Positions 49,563-58,562 of a stretch of DNA of 64,000 nt are shown here, piece after piece. The stretch is from assembly GCA_020635695.1 (NCBI GenBank), contig JACJZH010000003.1:310001-374000 (forward strand), given 5' to 3'. The notes below the pieces were generated by a model. The model saw only the letters and a program-made list of their open reading frames with translations. It did not search any database and was not told where the DNA came from. Source of the stretch: Flavobacteriales bacterium (lineage in GTDB: Bacteria > Bacteroidota > Bacteroidia > Flavobacteriales_F > PHOS-HE28). The translations under genes and the position numbers were made by a program. Within the stretch, counting starts at the first letter, position 1. Each line of letters begins with the position of its first letter.

Positions 49563-51917
49563 ATGCAGCATCTCGAAGGACTGAACGAGGCCCAGCGCGA
49601 GGCCGTCCTGCACACCACGGGGCCCAACCTGGTGATCGCCGGCGCCGGGTCGGGCAAGACCCGGGTGCTCACCGTCCGCATCGCCCACCTGCTGGCCCAA
49701 GGGGTGGACCCCTTCCGTATCCTGGCCCTCACCTTCACCAACAAGGCGGCCCGGGAGATGAAGGAGCGGATCGCCAAACTGCTTGGCCCACAGGGGAATA
49801 CGGAGGCCCGAAGCCTCTGGATGGGCACCTTCCACAGCGTCTTCGCCCGCATCCTCAGGGCCGAGGGCAGCAAGCTGGGCTATCCGAGCGACTTCACCAT
49901 CTACGACACCGACGACAGCCGCTCCCTGCTGCGCACCATCGTGAAGGAATGGGGGCTGGACGACAAGCTGTACAAGGCCAACCTCGTCCACGGCCGCATC
50001 AGCATCGCCAAGAACAACCTGATCGGCCCCGAGGAGTACCTGAACAACGTGGAGCTGATGGCCAATGACGCGGCATCCGGACGCGAGAAGCTCGGCGAGA
50101 TCTACCGCCAGTACGCCGAGCGCTGCTTCCGGTCGGCCGCCATGGACTTCGACGACCTGCTGTTCAACACCAACATCCTGTTCCGCGACCATCCGGACGT
50201 GATGCTGAAGTACCAGCAGCGCTTCCAGTACATCCTGGTGGACGAGTACCAGGACACCAACCTGGCCCAGTACAACATCGTGCGCACCATGGCCGCCCGC
50301 CACGAGAACCTCACCGTGGTGGGCGACGACAGCCAGAGCATCTACGCGTTCCGCGGGGCCAGCATCCAGAACATCCTCAACTTCAGGAACGACTACCCCG
50401 ACCACGCCCTCTTCAAGCTGGAGCAGAACTACCGCAGCACGAAGACCATCGTGGGCGCGGCCAACAGCCTGATCGACAAGAACCGCGACCAGATCAAGAA
50501 GACCATCTGGACGCAGAACCAGGAGGGCGACGCCATCCGCGTGCGGCGGAGCATGAGCGACAACGAGGAGGGGGCCTTCGTGGCGCACGACATCTTCGAA
50601 ACGCGCATGCAGCACCAGCTGCCCAACAGCGCCTTCGCCATCCTGTACCGCACCAACGCCCAGAGCCGCTCCATGGAGGAGGCCCTGCGCAAGCTCAACA
50701 TCCCCTACCGCATCTACGGCGGCCTCAGCTTCTACCAGCGCAAGGAGGTGAAGGACCTGCTGGGCTACTTCCGCCTGACCTGCAACCCGCGCGACGAGGA
50801 GGCCTTCAAGCGCGTGGTGAACTACCCCGCCCGCGGCATCGGCAAGACCACCGTGGACAAGCTGATGGTGGCCGCGGGAGAACGGAAATTGCCCATCTGG
50901 GACACGCTGCTGCAGCACCTGCACGAGCTGGGTTTCCACGAAGGCACCAAGCGGCGGCTCGTCGACTTCGTGACCATGGTCCGCAGCTTCCAGACCATGC
51001 TCGAGGGCCAGAGCGCGCACCAGCTGGGCGAATACATCGCCCGCACCACCGGACTGTTGCAGGACCTGTACGCCGACCGCACCCCTGAGGGCATCAGCCG
51101 CTACGAGAACATCCAGGAACTGCTGAACGGCATGAAGGAGTTCAGCGAAGGCAATGAGGGCACCGACACCCCGCGCACCCTGCCCGACTTCCTGATCGAC
51201 GTGGCCCTGCTCACCGACGCCGACAACGACGACCCCAACGACCAGGACCGGGTGAGCCTGATGACCATCCACAGCGCCAAGGGACTGGAGTTCCCCCACG
51301 TGTACATCGTGGGCCTGGAGGAGGACCTCTTCCCCAACCTGATGGCCGTGCAGACCCGCGCCGACCTGGAGGAGGAACGCCGGTTGTTCTATGTGGCCCT
51401 GACCCGGGCCGAACAGCGCTGCACGCTCACCTATGCCGTGAGCCGCTACCGCTGGGGCAACCTCACGGCCTGCGAACCCAGCCGCTTCATCGACGAGATC
51501 GACCCGCAGTTCCTGGACCTGCCCACCCGCCAGCAGCCTGCCTGGGACCTGAAGAGCGACCGCGCCTCCCTGACCCCGCCCTGGAAGAGCCGCAGCAAGG
51601 CCTTCGAAGGTCCGCAGCCCACCGCGCGGCCGGCCCCCAAGGCAGCTCCCCGGCCTGCCGCGCCCCCCACGCCCCAGCCGCGGCGCAACCTGAAGAAGAT
51701 CGCCCCCACCGGAGCGCCCGCCGAGGCCACCAGCACCCTGGGCGGCGAAGTGCCCCAGCTCGAGGAGGGCATGACCGTGGAGCACGAACGCTTCGGCAAG
51801 GGCAAGGTGGTAAAGCTCGAGGGCCGCGCGCCCGACATCAAGGCCACGGTCTTCTTCCCCAGCTCCGGCCAGAAGCAGCTGCTCCTGCGCTTCGCGAAGC
51901 TGAAGGTGGTCGGGTAG
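49563..51917 (+). CDS. UvrD/PcrA-type superfamily 1 DNA helicase
   Basis: The 784-residue helicase unwinds DNA 3' to 5' in excision or mismatch repair. Walker A is G-A-G-S-G-K-T (27-33), motif Ia L-T-F-T-N-K-A-A, Walker B V-D-E-Y-Q-D-T-N, motif III D-D-S-Q-S-I-Y-A-F-R-G, and motifs V and VI (H-S-A-K-G-L-E-F, then Y-V-A-L-T-R-A) are all present. The C-terminal ~50 residues (H-E-R-F-G-K-G-K-V) form the Tudor-like domain seen in PcrA. A Pro/Ala-rich linker precedes it. Start is the ATG at 49563. UvrD and PcrA cannot be separated on sequence alone. Confidence 0.95.
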   Translation: MQHLEGLNEAQREAVLHTTGPNLVIAGAGSGKTRVLTVRIAHLLAQGVDPFRILALTFTNKAAREMKERIAKLLGPQGNTEARSLWMGTFHSVFARILRAEGSKLGYPSDFTIYDTDDSRSLLRTIVKEWGLDDKLYKANLVHGRISIAKNNLIGPEEYLNNVELMANDAASGREKLGEIYRQYAERCFRSAAMDFDDLLFNTNILFRDHPDVMLKYQQRFQYILVDEYQDTNLAQYNIVRTMAARHENLTVVGDDSQSIYAFRGASIQNILNFRNDYPDHALFKLEQNYRSTKTIVGAANSLIDKNRDQIKKTIWTQNQEGDAIRVRRSMSDNEEGAFVAHDIFETRMQHQLPNSAFAILYRTNAQSRSMEEALRKLNIPYRIYGGLSFYQRKEVKDLLGYFRLTCNPRDEEAFKRVVNYPARGIGKTTVDKLMVAAGERKLPIWDTLLQHLHELGFHEGTKRRLVDFVTMVRSFQTMLEGQSAHQLGEYIARTTGLLQDLYADRTPEGISRYENIQELLNGMKEFSEGNEGTDTPRTLPDFLIDVALLTDADNDDPNDQDRVSLMTIHSAKGLEFPHVYIVGLEEDLFPNLMAVQTRADLEEERRLFYVALTRAEQRCTLTYAVSRYRWGNLTACEPSRFIDEIDPQFLDLPTRQQPAWDLKSDRASLTPPWKSRSKAFEGPQPTARPAPKAAPRPAAPPTPQPRRNLKKIAPTGAPAEATSTLGGEVPQLEEGMTVEHERFGKGKVVKLEGRAPDIKATVFFPSSGQKQLLLRFAKLKVVG

Positions 51918-51930
51918 GGGTCAGTCAGCG

Positions 51931-51993
51931 GTCGGCAGTCTCGAGCCGGGAGTCGGCAGTCTTGAGTCGGGAGTCAGCAGTCTCGAGTCGGGA
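51931..51993. repeat. three tandem copies of a 21-bp repeat
   Basis: Units at 51931-51951, 51952-51972 and 51973-51993 begin GTCGGCAGTC and end CGGGA, differing at 1-3 positions. A partial fourth copy (GTCGACC) and a related GTCAG stretch flank them. They lie between the uvrD stop and the pyrimidine tract. Confidence 0.85.
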
Positions 51994-52019
51994 GTCGACC
52001 GAGCGGAGCATCGTCCTGG

Positions 52020-52128
52020 CTCTTCTGCTCTTCCGCTCTTCCGCTCTTCTTCCTTCCTCCTACTTCTCCCTTTCTCCTTCCTCCTTCTTCCCTCTTGCAT
52101 CTTGTTCCTTCCTCCTTCCCTCTTCTCC
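52020..52128 (+). repeat. 109-bp pyrimidine-rich tract upstream of trkA
   Basis: The plus strand is almost entirely C and T, built from short CTTCC/CTCTTCC units, three of them as GCTCTTCC near its start. Only a few purines interrupt it. It ends directly before the trkA promoter region. It codes for nothing recognisable. Confidence 0.8.
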
Positions 52129-52129
52129 G

Positions 52130-52138
52130 TTACTTTGC
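52130..52138 (+). promoter_or_regulatory. possible -7 element for trkA-trkH
   Basis: TTACTTTGC resembles TAnnTTTG but with one base fewer between TA and TTTG. It sits 14 nt before the trkA ATG at the end of the pyrimidine tract, so the tract occupies the -33 region. Confidence 0.35.
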
Positions 52139-52152
52139 GCCGGTCTTAGGCC

Positions 52153-53490
52153 ATGAGGATCGTGATCGCCGGTGCTGGTGAGGTGGGGAACCACCTGGCC
52201 GAGCTGCTCAGCAACGAGGCGCAGGACATCATCCTGATCGACCGCGACAAGTTCCGCCTGCAGCAGGTGGAGAGCCACCTGGACGTGATCACCCTGCGGG
52301 GGAACGCGACGCTGCCCTCCGTGCTGGAACAGGCCGAGATCGGCAAGGCACGCCTGCTGATCGCCGCCACCGACTCGGAGACCAGCAACCTGGCCATCGC
52401 CATGATCGGCAAGCAGCTGGGCGCCAAGCGCACCATCGCGCGCATCAGCAACCCGGAGTTCCTGGACACCCGGCGCATCGACATGCAGCAGCTGGGCATC
52501 GACGCGCTGGTGAGCCCCGAGACCCTCGTGAGCGAGGAGATCCTGCAGCTGGTGAAGCGTTCGGCCGCCTTCGAGACGCTCGACTTCGAGAACGGGCAGC
52601 TGACCTTGATCGGCGTGCTGCTGGAGCCGGGTGCCCGCGTGGTGGACCGCAGCGCCGAGGACGTGGCCGCCGAAGTGCAGGACCTGCACTTCCTGAACGT
52701 GGCCATCAGCCGCGGCGGCGAGGCCATCATCCCCCGGCGCGACACCGTGTTCCGTGCCGGCGACAAGGCCTACTTCATCGCCGGGCCGCAGGGCGTGGAC
52801 CAGATCTACCAGCTCACCGGCAACAAGCCGCTGGACATCCGCAGCATCATGGTGCTGGGCGGAAGCCGGATCGGGGTGCTCGCCGCCAAGAAGCTCAGCC
52901 GCTCCTACCACGTGAAGCTCGTGGAGCGCGACCGCGACAAGGCCTTCGAGCTGAGCGACCAGCTGGGCGATGTGATGATCGTGAACGGCGACTGCCGCGA
53001 CGTGGACCTGCTGGAGGAGGAGGGCGTGGGCCACATGGACGCCTTCATCGCCGTGACGGGCAACTCCGAGACCAACATCATGAGCTGCCTGGTGGCCAAG
53101 AACCACGGGGTGCCCAAGACCATCGCCCTGGTCGAGAACATCGAGTACATCAACCTCTCGATGAACATCGGCATCGACACCCTGATCAACAAGAAGCACG
53201 TGGCGGCCAGCCAGATCTTCCGTTACGTGCGCCAGGGCGAGCTCATCAACATGGCCAACCTGCACGGCATGCCGGCCGAGGTGCTCGAGTTCGAAGTGGC
53301 GCCTGGCAGCAAGTTGACCCGCGGCCGGGTGCGCGATGTCGACTTCCCCCGGGCCGCCATCATCGGCGGGTACGTACGCGACGGGAAGGGCCATCCGGTC
53401 TTCGGCAACACCGAGCTGCGGCCCGGCGACCGGGTGCTGGTGTTCTGCCTGCCCGAGTCCGTGGGCAAGGTGGCCCCGTACTTCCGATGA
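52153..53490 (+). CDS. trkA: Trk potassium uptake regulator TrkA
   Basis: The 445-residue cytoplasmic protein has two RCK units, each with an NAD-binding half (I-A-G-A-G-E-V-G-N-H at 5-14 and V-L-G-G-S-R-I-G near 235) and a C-terminal lobe. It gates the TrkH channel in response to nucleotides. Its stop overlaps the trkH start by 4 bp (ATGA). Confidence 0.95.
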   Translation: MRIVIAGAGEVGNHLAELLSNEAQDIILIDRDKFRLQQVESHLDVITLRGNATLPSVLEQAEIGKARLLIAATDSETSNLAIAMIGKQLGAKRTIARISNPEFLDTRRIDMQQLGIDALVSPETLVSEEILQLVKRSAAFETLDFENGQLTLIGVLLEPGARVVDRSAEDVAAEVQDLHFLNVAISRGGEAIIPRRDTVFRAGDKAYFIAGPQGVDQIYQLTGNKPLDIRSIMVLGGSRIGVLAAKKLSRSYHVKLVERDRDKAFELSDQLGDVMIVNGDCRDVDLLEEEGVGHMDAFIAVTGNSETNIMSCLVAKNHGVPKTIALVENIEYINLSMNIGIDTLINKKHVAASQIFRYVRQGELINMANLHGMPAEVLEFEVAPGSKLTRGRVRDVDFPRAAIIGGYVRDGKGHPVFGNTELRPGDRVLVFCLPESVGKVAPYFR

Positions 53491-54941
53491 AGCGGCTCAA
53501 CTGGCGGATCATCTTCCACATCATGGGCCTGCTGCTCGTGATCAACGGGCTGGGCATGCTCCTGTGCCTGCCCTGGGCCTGGTACTACGGCGAGCGCACC
53601 ATGCCGTCCCTGCTGCTGGCCTCCGCCATCGCCGGCACCATCGGGCTGGCGCTGTGGAACGGCACCCGCGACCACGAACCGAACATCGGCAAGCGGGAAG
53701 GCTTCCTGGTCGTGACCATGGGCTGGCTCTTCCTCACGTTCAGCGGGGCCATGCCCTACCTGACCACCGGGGCCATCCCCTCCTTCACCGACGCCTTCTT
53801 CGAATCGGTCTCCGGCTACACCACCACGGGTGCCTCCATCCTGGTGGACATCGAGGCCCTGCCCCGCAGCGTGCTGTTCTGGCGCAGCTACACCCAGTGG
53901 GTCGGCGGCATGGGCATCATCGTGCTCACCATCGCCATCCTGCCCATCCTGGGCATCGGGGGCATGCAGCTCTTCATGGCCGAATCGCCCGGCCCCACCG
54001 CCGACAAGCTGCACCCGCGCATCAAGGAGACCGCCAAGCGCCTCTGGGCCGTGTACGTGCTGCTGACCGGCGTGGAGACCGTGGCCCTGATGCTGCTGGA
54101 CCTGGACCTGTTCGACGCCCTCTGCCACAGCTTCACCACCCTGGCCACCGGCGGCTTCAGCACCCGCAACGCCAGCGCGGCCGCCTTCGGGCCCGGCGTG
54201 CAGTACGTCATCACCCTGTTCATGTTCCTGGCCGGGGTCAACTTCACCCTGAACTACTACCTGGTGAAAGGCCGCCTGAAGAAGCCCTGGGCCAACGAGG
54301 AGTTCCGCATCTACCTGCTGGGTGTGCTGCTGCTCGCGGTGATCTGCACCGGCGTGGTGGTGGGCGTCACCGACACCGGGCTGGAGCAGGGCTTCCGCGA
54401 GAGCCTGTTCATGGTCATCTCGGTGATCACCACCACGGGTTTCGTCACCGCGGACTATACGGCCTGGACGCCCTTCCTGACCACGCTCTTCTTCGTGCTG
54501 CTCTTCGTGGGCGGCAGCTCCGGCAGCACCAGCGGCGGGGTGAAGGTGATCCGCTTCGCGGTGGTGATCAAGAACGGGGTATTGGAGCTGAAGCGCATCC
54601 TGCACCCCCGCGCCATGTTCCCGGTACGGATCAACGGCTCGGCCATGAACGAGAGCGTCACCTTCAACATCCTCGGCTTCTTCCTGCTCTACGTGACCAT
54701 CTTCGTGTTCGGCGCCATCGTGATGACCACCCTGGGCCACGACCTGGAGACCGCCATCGGCGCCACGGCCACCAGCCTGGGCAACGTGGGCCCGGGCATC
54801 GGCAAGGTGGGCCCGGTGGACAACTTCGCCTGGCTGGACCCCGCCAGCAAGTTCTTCCTCATGGCCTTGATGCTGATCGGCCGCCTGGAGATCTTCACCG
54901 TGCTGGTGCTCTTCACCCGGGCGTTCTGGACAGATCGATAA
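53487..54941 (+). CDS. trkH: Trk potassium uptake channel subunit TrkH
   Basis: The 484-residue membrane protein has the repeated M1-P-M2 units of the SKT family. Selectivity-filter segments are seen at S-G-Y-T-T-T-G-A, L-A-T-G-G-F-S, T-T-G-F and G-N-V-G-P-G. It carries K+ (and perhaps Na+) inward with TrkA. Length matches TrkH. Confidence 0.95.
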   Translation: MKRLNWRIIFHIMGLLLVINGLGMLLCLPWAWYYGERTMPSLLLASAIAGTIGLALWNGTRDHEPNIGKREGFLVVTMGWLFLTFSGAMPYLTTGAIPSFTDAFFESVSGYTTTGASILVDIEALPRSVLFWRSYTQWVGGMGIIVLTIAILPILGIGGMQLFMAESPGPTADKLHPRIKETAKRLWAVYVLLTGVETVALMLLDLDLFDALCHSFTTLATGGFSTRNASAAAFGPGVQYVITLFMFLAGVNFTLNYYLVKGRLKKPWANEEFRIYLLGVLLLAVICTGVVVGVTDTGLEQGFRESLFMVISVITTTGFVTADYTAWTPFLTTLFFVLLFVGGSSGSTSGGVKVIRFAVVIKNGVLELKRILHPRAMFPVRINGSAMNESVTFNILGFFLLYVTIFVFGAIVMTTLGHDLETAIGATATSLGNVGPGIGKVGPVDNFAWLDPASKFFLMALMLIGRLEIFTVLVLFTRAFWTDR

Positions 54942-55042
54942 GTTGAAGGTTGAACGTTGGATGTTGGATGTTGAACGTTGCCAGAGCATGCGATCGCAGC
55001 ATCGGCCCACAGGGGCGACCCATATGGCGTTCAACCTTCAGC
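54942..55042. repeat. inverted repeat with internal short direct repeats
   Basis: GTTGAAGGTTGAACG at 54942-54956 pairs at 14 of 15 positions with the inverse at 55028-55042. Between them are GTTGGATGTTGGATGTTGAACGTT-type direct repeats and a 55-bp unique stretch. It fills most of the gap between trkH and the next promoter. Confidence 0.75.
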
Positions 55043-55062
55043 GTTCAGCGTTCCCAATACCC

Positions 55063-55070
55063 TACCTTTG
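55063..55070 (+). promoter_or_regulatory. -7 element for the DUF4290 gene
   Basis: TACCTTTG, a perfect TAnnTTTG, lies 20 nt after the inverted repeat and 37 nt before the GTG start at 55108. Confidence 0.55.
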
Positions 55071-55107
55071 GCCAACGCGCTTCCCGCGCGGCATTCCCTG
55101 ACCCATC

Positions 55108-55752
55108 GTGGAGTTCGACTACAACACCCAGCGTCCCCGCCTGATCATTCCCGAGTACGGGCGCCACGTGCACCGCATGGTGGAGCACTGCATGGAGGCG
55201 GAGGACCGCGACGAGCGCACGCGCCTGGCCAAGGCCATCATCCAGGTGATCGGCCGGCTGAACCCCCAGCTGCGCAACTCGGAGGACGGCGACCACACCC
55301 TGTGGGACCACCTCCACATCATGAGCGACTTCAAGCTGGATGTGGACGCCCCCTTCCCCAAGCCCACGCCCGAGGAGCTGGACACCAAGCCGGAGCGGGT
55401 GCCCTACCCGAACGAGAGCCCGCGCTTCGGCCACTATGGCCTGCTGGTGGAGCGGCTGATCGAGAAGTGCGCCGCCCTGGAGGCCGGACCGGAGAAGGAG
55501 GCCTTCACCCTGGACCTCGCCAACCTGATGAAGCGGCAGTTCCTGGCCTGGAACCGCGACAGCGTGCAGGACAAGGTGATCCTCAAGGACCTCAAGGAGC
55601 TGAGCAAGGGCCGGCTCACCCTGCCCGACGACACCGAGCTCGCGCAGACCGGCGAACTGCTCCGCCAGCAGCAGAGCGGTCCCAAGAACGACGTGGTGGC
55701 CCGCAAGCGCGGTCGCAGCCGCAGCCGCAGCAAGCGCAAGAAGCGGCACTGA
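55108..55752 (+). CDS. DUF4290 family protein with basic C-terminal tail
   Basis: The 214-residue cytoplasmic protein starts with GTG (M-E-F-D-Y-N-T-Q-R), matching the N-terminus of the Bacteroidota DUF4290 family: L-I-I-P-E-Y-G-R-H-V and a helix E-D-R-D-E-R. No function is known. The last ~20 residues are an Arg/Ser/Lys tail (R-K-R-G-R-S-R-S-R-S-K-R) that could bind nucleic acid. A start downstream would remove the conserved N-terminal segment. Confidence 0.88.
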   Translation: MEFDYNTQRPRLIIPEYGRHVHRMVEHCMEAEDRDERTRLAKAIIQVIGRLNPQLRNSEDGDHTLWDHLHIMSDFKLDVDAPFPKPTPEELDTKPERVPYPNESPRFGHYGLLVERLIEKCAALEAGPEKEAFTLDLANLMKRQFLAWNRDSVQDKVILKDLKELSKGRLTLPDDTELAQTGELLRQQQSGPKNDVVARKRGRSRSRSKRKKRH

Positions 55753-55852
55753 GCCGCCGGGTTCCACAGCCCATCGTTCAAACACCGGCCGTTCCGCACG
55801 GCACGGCCTTGCCCCGCCGTTGTTCCTTTAGCACCACAAGGGACCACGGACC

Positions 55853-57157
55853 ATGGGCAGTTTCCGCATCGAGGGAGGACGACGACTGAAGGGTGAACTG
55901 GTGCCGCAGGGTGCCAAGAACGAGGCGCTGCAGATCCTCTGCGCCGTGCTGCTCACCGCCGAGCCGGTCACGATATCCAACGTGCCGGACATCGTGGACG
56001 TGAACAAGCTGATCGACCTGCTGCGCGCGCTGGGCGTGCAGGTGGAACGCATCGCCGACGACACCTACCGCTTCACCGCCAAGGACGTCGACATCGAGTT
56101 CTTCCGCCGGCCCGAGTTCCGCCAGCTGGGCGGGGGCCTGCGGGGCAGCGTCATGATCGTGGGCCCGTTGCTGGCCCGCTACGGCCGCGGCTACATCCCC
56201 ACCCCTGGTGGCGACAAGATCGGCCGGCGCAGGCTGGACACCCACTTCATCGGCTTCCAGCAGCTGGGAGCGGAGTTCGAATACGACCCGAAGGAGCGCT
56301 TCTACAAGGTGGAGGCGAAGCAGCTGAAGGGTGCGTACATGCTGCTGGACGAACCCTCGGTGACCGGCACCGCCAACATCGTGATGGCCGCCGTGATGGC
56401 CGAGGGCCGCACCACCATCTACAACGCAGCCTGCGAACCCTACCTGCAGCAGCTCTGCCACATGCTGGTGCGCATGGGCGCCAAGATCCAGGGCATCGGC
56501 AGCAACCTGCTGGTCATCGACGGGGTGAAGGAACTGGGCGGCACCGAGCACCGCATGCTGCCGGACATGATCGAGATCGGCAGCTTCATCGGCATGGCCG
56601 CCATGACGCGCAGCGAAGTGCTGATCAAGGACACCGGGTACGACCACCTGGGCATGATCCCCGACGTGTTCCGCAGGCTGGGCATCACCGTGGTGCGGCA
56701 GGGCGATGACATCCTGGTGCCCGAGCACGACCACTACAGCGTGAAGACCTTCATCGATGGCAGCATCCTGACCATCTCCGACCATCCCTGGCCGGGGTTC
56801 ACGCCCGACCTGCTGAGCATCGTGCTGGTGGTGGCCACCCAGGCCCGCGGCAGCGTGCTGGTGCACCAGAAGATGTTCGAGAGCCGCCTCTTCTTCGTGG
56901 ACAAGCTCATCGACATGGGCGCGCAGATCATCCTCTGCGACCCCCACCGGGCCACCGTGATCGGGCAGGACTTCCAACAACCCCTGCGGGGCATCAGCAT
57001 GACCAGTCCGGACATCCGTGCCGGGGTGTCGCTGTTGATCGCCGCCCTGAGCGCCGAGGGTACCAGCACCATCCACAACATCGAGCAGATCGACCGCGGT
57101 TACCAGCACATCGACACGCGGTTGAACGCGCTCGGGGCCCGCATCGAACGGCTGTAG
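55853..57157 (+). CDS. murA: UDP-N-acetylglucosamine 1-carboxyvinyltransferase
   Basis: The 434-residue enzyme transfers enolpyruvate to UDP-GlcNAc, the first committed step of peptidoglycan synthesis. The N-terminal K-N-E-A-L sequence with the catalytic Lys22-Asn23 pair is present. The active-site loop, usually with a Cys that fosfomycin alkylates, reads P-G-G-D-K-I-G with Asp121 in that position. Length is normal (about 420-440). Confidence 0.95.
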   Translation: MGSFRIEGGRRLKGELVPQGAKNEALQILCAVLLTAEPVTISNVPDIVDVNKLIDLLRALGVQVERIADDTYRFTAKDVDIEFFRRPEFRQLGGGLRGSVMIVGPLLARYGRGYIPTPGGDKIGRRRLDTHFIGFQQLGAEFEYDPKERFYKVEAKQLKGAYMLLDEPSVTGTANIVMAAVMAEGRTTIYNAACEPYLQQLCHMLVRMGAKIQGIGSNLLVIDGVKELGGTEHRMLPDMIEIGSFIGMAAMTRSEVLIKDTGYDHLGMIPDVFRRLGITVVRQGDDILVPEHDHYSVKTFIDGSILTISDHPWPGFTPDLLSIVLVVATQARGSVLVHQKMFESRLFFVDKLIDMGAQIILCDPHRATVIGQDFQQPLRGISMTSPDIRAGVSLLIAALSAEGTSTIHNIEQIDRGYQHIDTRLNALGARIERL

Positions 57158-57218
57158 GACCGGGTTCAGCCCTGCAAGGCGGCACGGTTTTGGCTTCCCG
57201 GCCGACCGACCACCCTCC

Positions 57219-57226
57219 TACCTTTG
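57219..57226 (+). promoter_or_regulatory. -7 element for the thioredoxin-like gene
   Basis: TACCTTTG, a perfect TAnnTTTG, lies 4 nt before the ATG at 57231 and 22 nt before the in-frame ATG at 57249. Either the mRNA is leaderless or translation starts at 57249. Confidence 0.5.
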
Positions 57227-57230
57227 CCCC

Positions 57231-57800
57231 ATGGAAATCCGCACCGTGATGAACAAGACCCGCGTGATCACCATCGCCGCCGTGGCCCTGCTTGCCATTT
57301 ACGGCTTCACGGCCAGGCTGGACCAGGGCTCCGGCGATGCGCCCAAGGTGGGCACCGCCATCGGCGACACCGCCCCCGAACTGGCCTTCCCCAACCCCGA
57401 TGGCAAGGAGATGAAGCTCAGCAGCCTCCGCGGCAAGTACGTGCTCATCGACTTCTGGGCCAGCTGGTGCGGTCCCTGCCGCCGGGAGAACCCCAACGTC
57501 GTGCAGGCCTACGAGAAGTACAGCAAGGCCAAGTTCAAGGACGGCAAGGGCTTCACCGTGTTCAGCGTGAGCCTGGACAAGAGCGCCGAGGCCTGGGCGA
57601 AGGCCATCGAGCAGGACAAGCTCGCCTGGGACACCCACGTGAGCGACTTGCAGTTCTGGAACAGCAAGGCCGCCCAACTCTATGGGGTGCGCTCCATCCC
57701 CATGAGCTTCCTGGTGGATCCCAAGGGCGTGATCGTGGCCAAGAACCTGCGCGGTCTGTCGCTGCACCAGGAGCTGGACAAGTACGTGAAGTCCTTCTGA
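57231..57800 (+). CDS. TlpA-like membrane-anchored thioredoxin-fold protein
   Basis: The 189-residue product has an N-terminal hydrophobic segment (about 11-27, uncleaved anchor or signal peptide) and a TlpA/ResA-like domain with W-A-S-W-C-G-P-C-R (Cys80, Cys83) and the cis-Pro in S-I-P-M-S-F. It should act as a thiol-disulfide reductase in the periplasm. The true start may be the ATG at 57249 (M-N-K-T-R), which gives a cleaner signal sequence and a 17-nt leader. Confidence 0.9.
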   Translation: MEIRTVMNKTRVITIAAVALLAIYGFTARLDQGSGDAPKVGTAIGDTAPELAFPNPDGKEMKLSSLRGKYVLIDFWASWCGPCRRENPNVVQAYEKYSKAKFKDGKGFTVFSVSLDKSAEAWAKAIEQDKLAWDTHVSDLQFWNSKAAQLYGVRSIPMSFLVDPKGVIVAKNLRGLSLHQELDKYVKSF

Positions 57801-57864
57801 GCGCACCGCTGGTCATGGGGTGTTGGCAATCGATCCAACACCCGGTGCTGCCATCCTGTCCGTT

Positions 57865-57872
57865 TACCTTCG
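57865..57872 (+). promoter_or_regulatory. near-consensus -7 element for grpE-dnaJ
   Basis: TACCTTCG matches TAnnTTTG at 7 of 8 positions. It lies 31 nt before the in-frame ATG at 57904 and 64 nt before that at 57937. Confidence 0.4.
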
Positions 57873-57936
57873 CGCCGCCCGGCATGGCACGGGCCTTGTC
57901 CCCATGGCAGCGTTGTTCAAAAAGCGAAAGAAGACC

Positions 57937-58548
57937 ATGTCGGAACGACCGAACGTCAGTCCCGAGGCACCTGAACGTGACCAAACGACAGACCCGCAGG
58001 GCAACCCCCTCGGACCTGCCAGCGAGGCCGCCAGCGGCCACCGGACCGATGACAGCGACAAGGCCCTGGCCGGTGAAAGCGAACTCGAGCACCTGAAGGC
58101 CGAACTGGACGTGCAGAAGACCGAACATCAGGCCCTGCACGACAAGTACGTCCGGCTCTTCGCCGAGTTCGACAACTTCCGCAAGCGCACCGCCAAGGAA
58201 CGGCTGGACCTGGTGCAGACCGCCGGCGCCGAGACCCTGCGCTCCGTGCTGCCCGTGCTGGACGACCTGAAACGGGCCATGGCCAACAACGAGCAGGTGG
58301 AGGACCTCAACTCCGTGAAGGAAGGATTCGGCCTGATCGACCACAAGCTGCGCACCATCCTGCAGGCCCAGGGGCTCCAGCCCATGGAGTCGCACGGCAA
58401 GCCCTTCGACCCCGACTGGCACGAGGCCATCACCAAGGCCCCCGCCCCCAGCGACGACCTGAAGGGCAAGGTGATCGACGTGCTGGAGGACGGCTACACG
58501 CTGCACGGCAAGGTGCTGCGCTACGCCAAGGTCGTGGTAGGTGAATGA
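57937..58548 (+). CDS. grpE: GrpE nucleotide exchange factor
   Basis: The 203-residue DnaK cofactor has an acidic disordered N-terminus, a long coiled coil (about 45-100) and the C-terminal beta domain (H-E-A-I, then G-Y-T-L-H-G-K-V-L-R-Y-A-K-V). The start is uncertain: ATG at 57937 follows an A-rich stretch typical of Bacteroidota leaders; ATG at 57904 would add 11 basic residues. It is 40 nt before dnaJ. Confidence 0.92.
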   Translation: MSERPNVSPEAPERDQTTDPQGNPLGPASEAASGHRTDDSDKALAGESELEHLKAELDVQKTEHQALHDKYVRLFAEFDNFRKRTAKERLDLVQTAGAETLRSVLPVLDDLKRAMANNEQVEDLNSVKEGFGLIDHKLRTILQAQGLQPMESHGKPFDPDWHEAITKAPAPSDDLKGKVIDVLEDGYTLHGKVLRYAKVVVGE

Positions 58549-58562
58549 ACGGGAACCGTAGC

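Noticed and set aside
49509..51785. 758-codon minus-strand frame over uvrD
   Set aside because: Antisense shadow of a helicase with all motifs; low complexity in Val, Ala, His and Gln.
52060..55034. Two long minus-strand frames over trkA and trkH
   Set aside because: Composition is of antisense type (Asp/His/Gly/Gln-rich), no domain, and trkA and trkH are certain on the plus strand.
54950..55144. Small plus-strand frame over the inverted repeat
   Set aside because: It is made from the repeat words and crosses the DUF4290 promoter and start; nothing supports translation.
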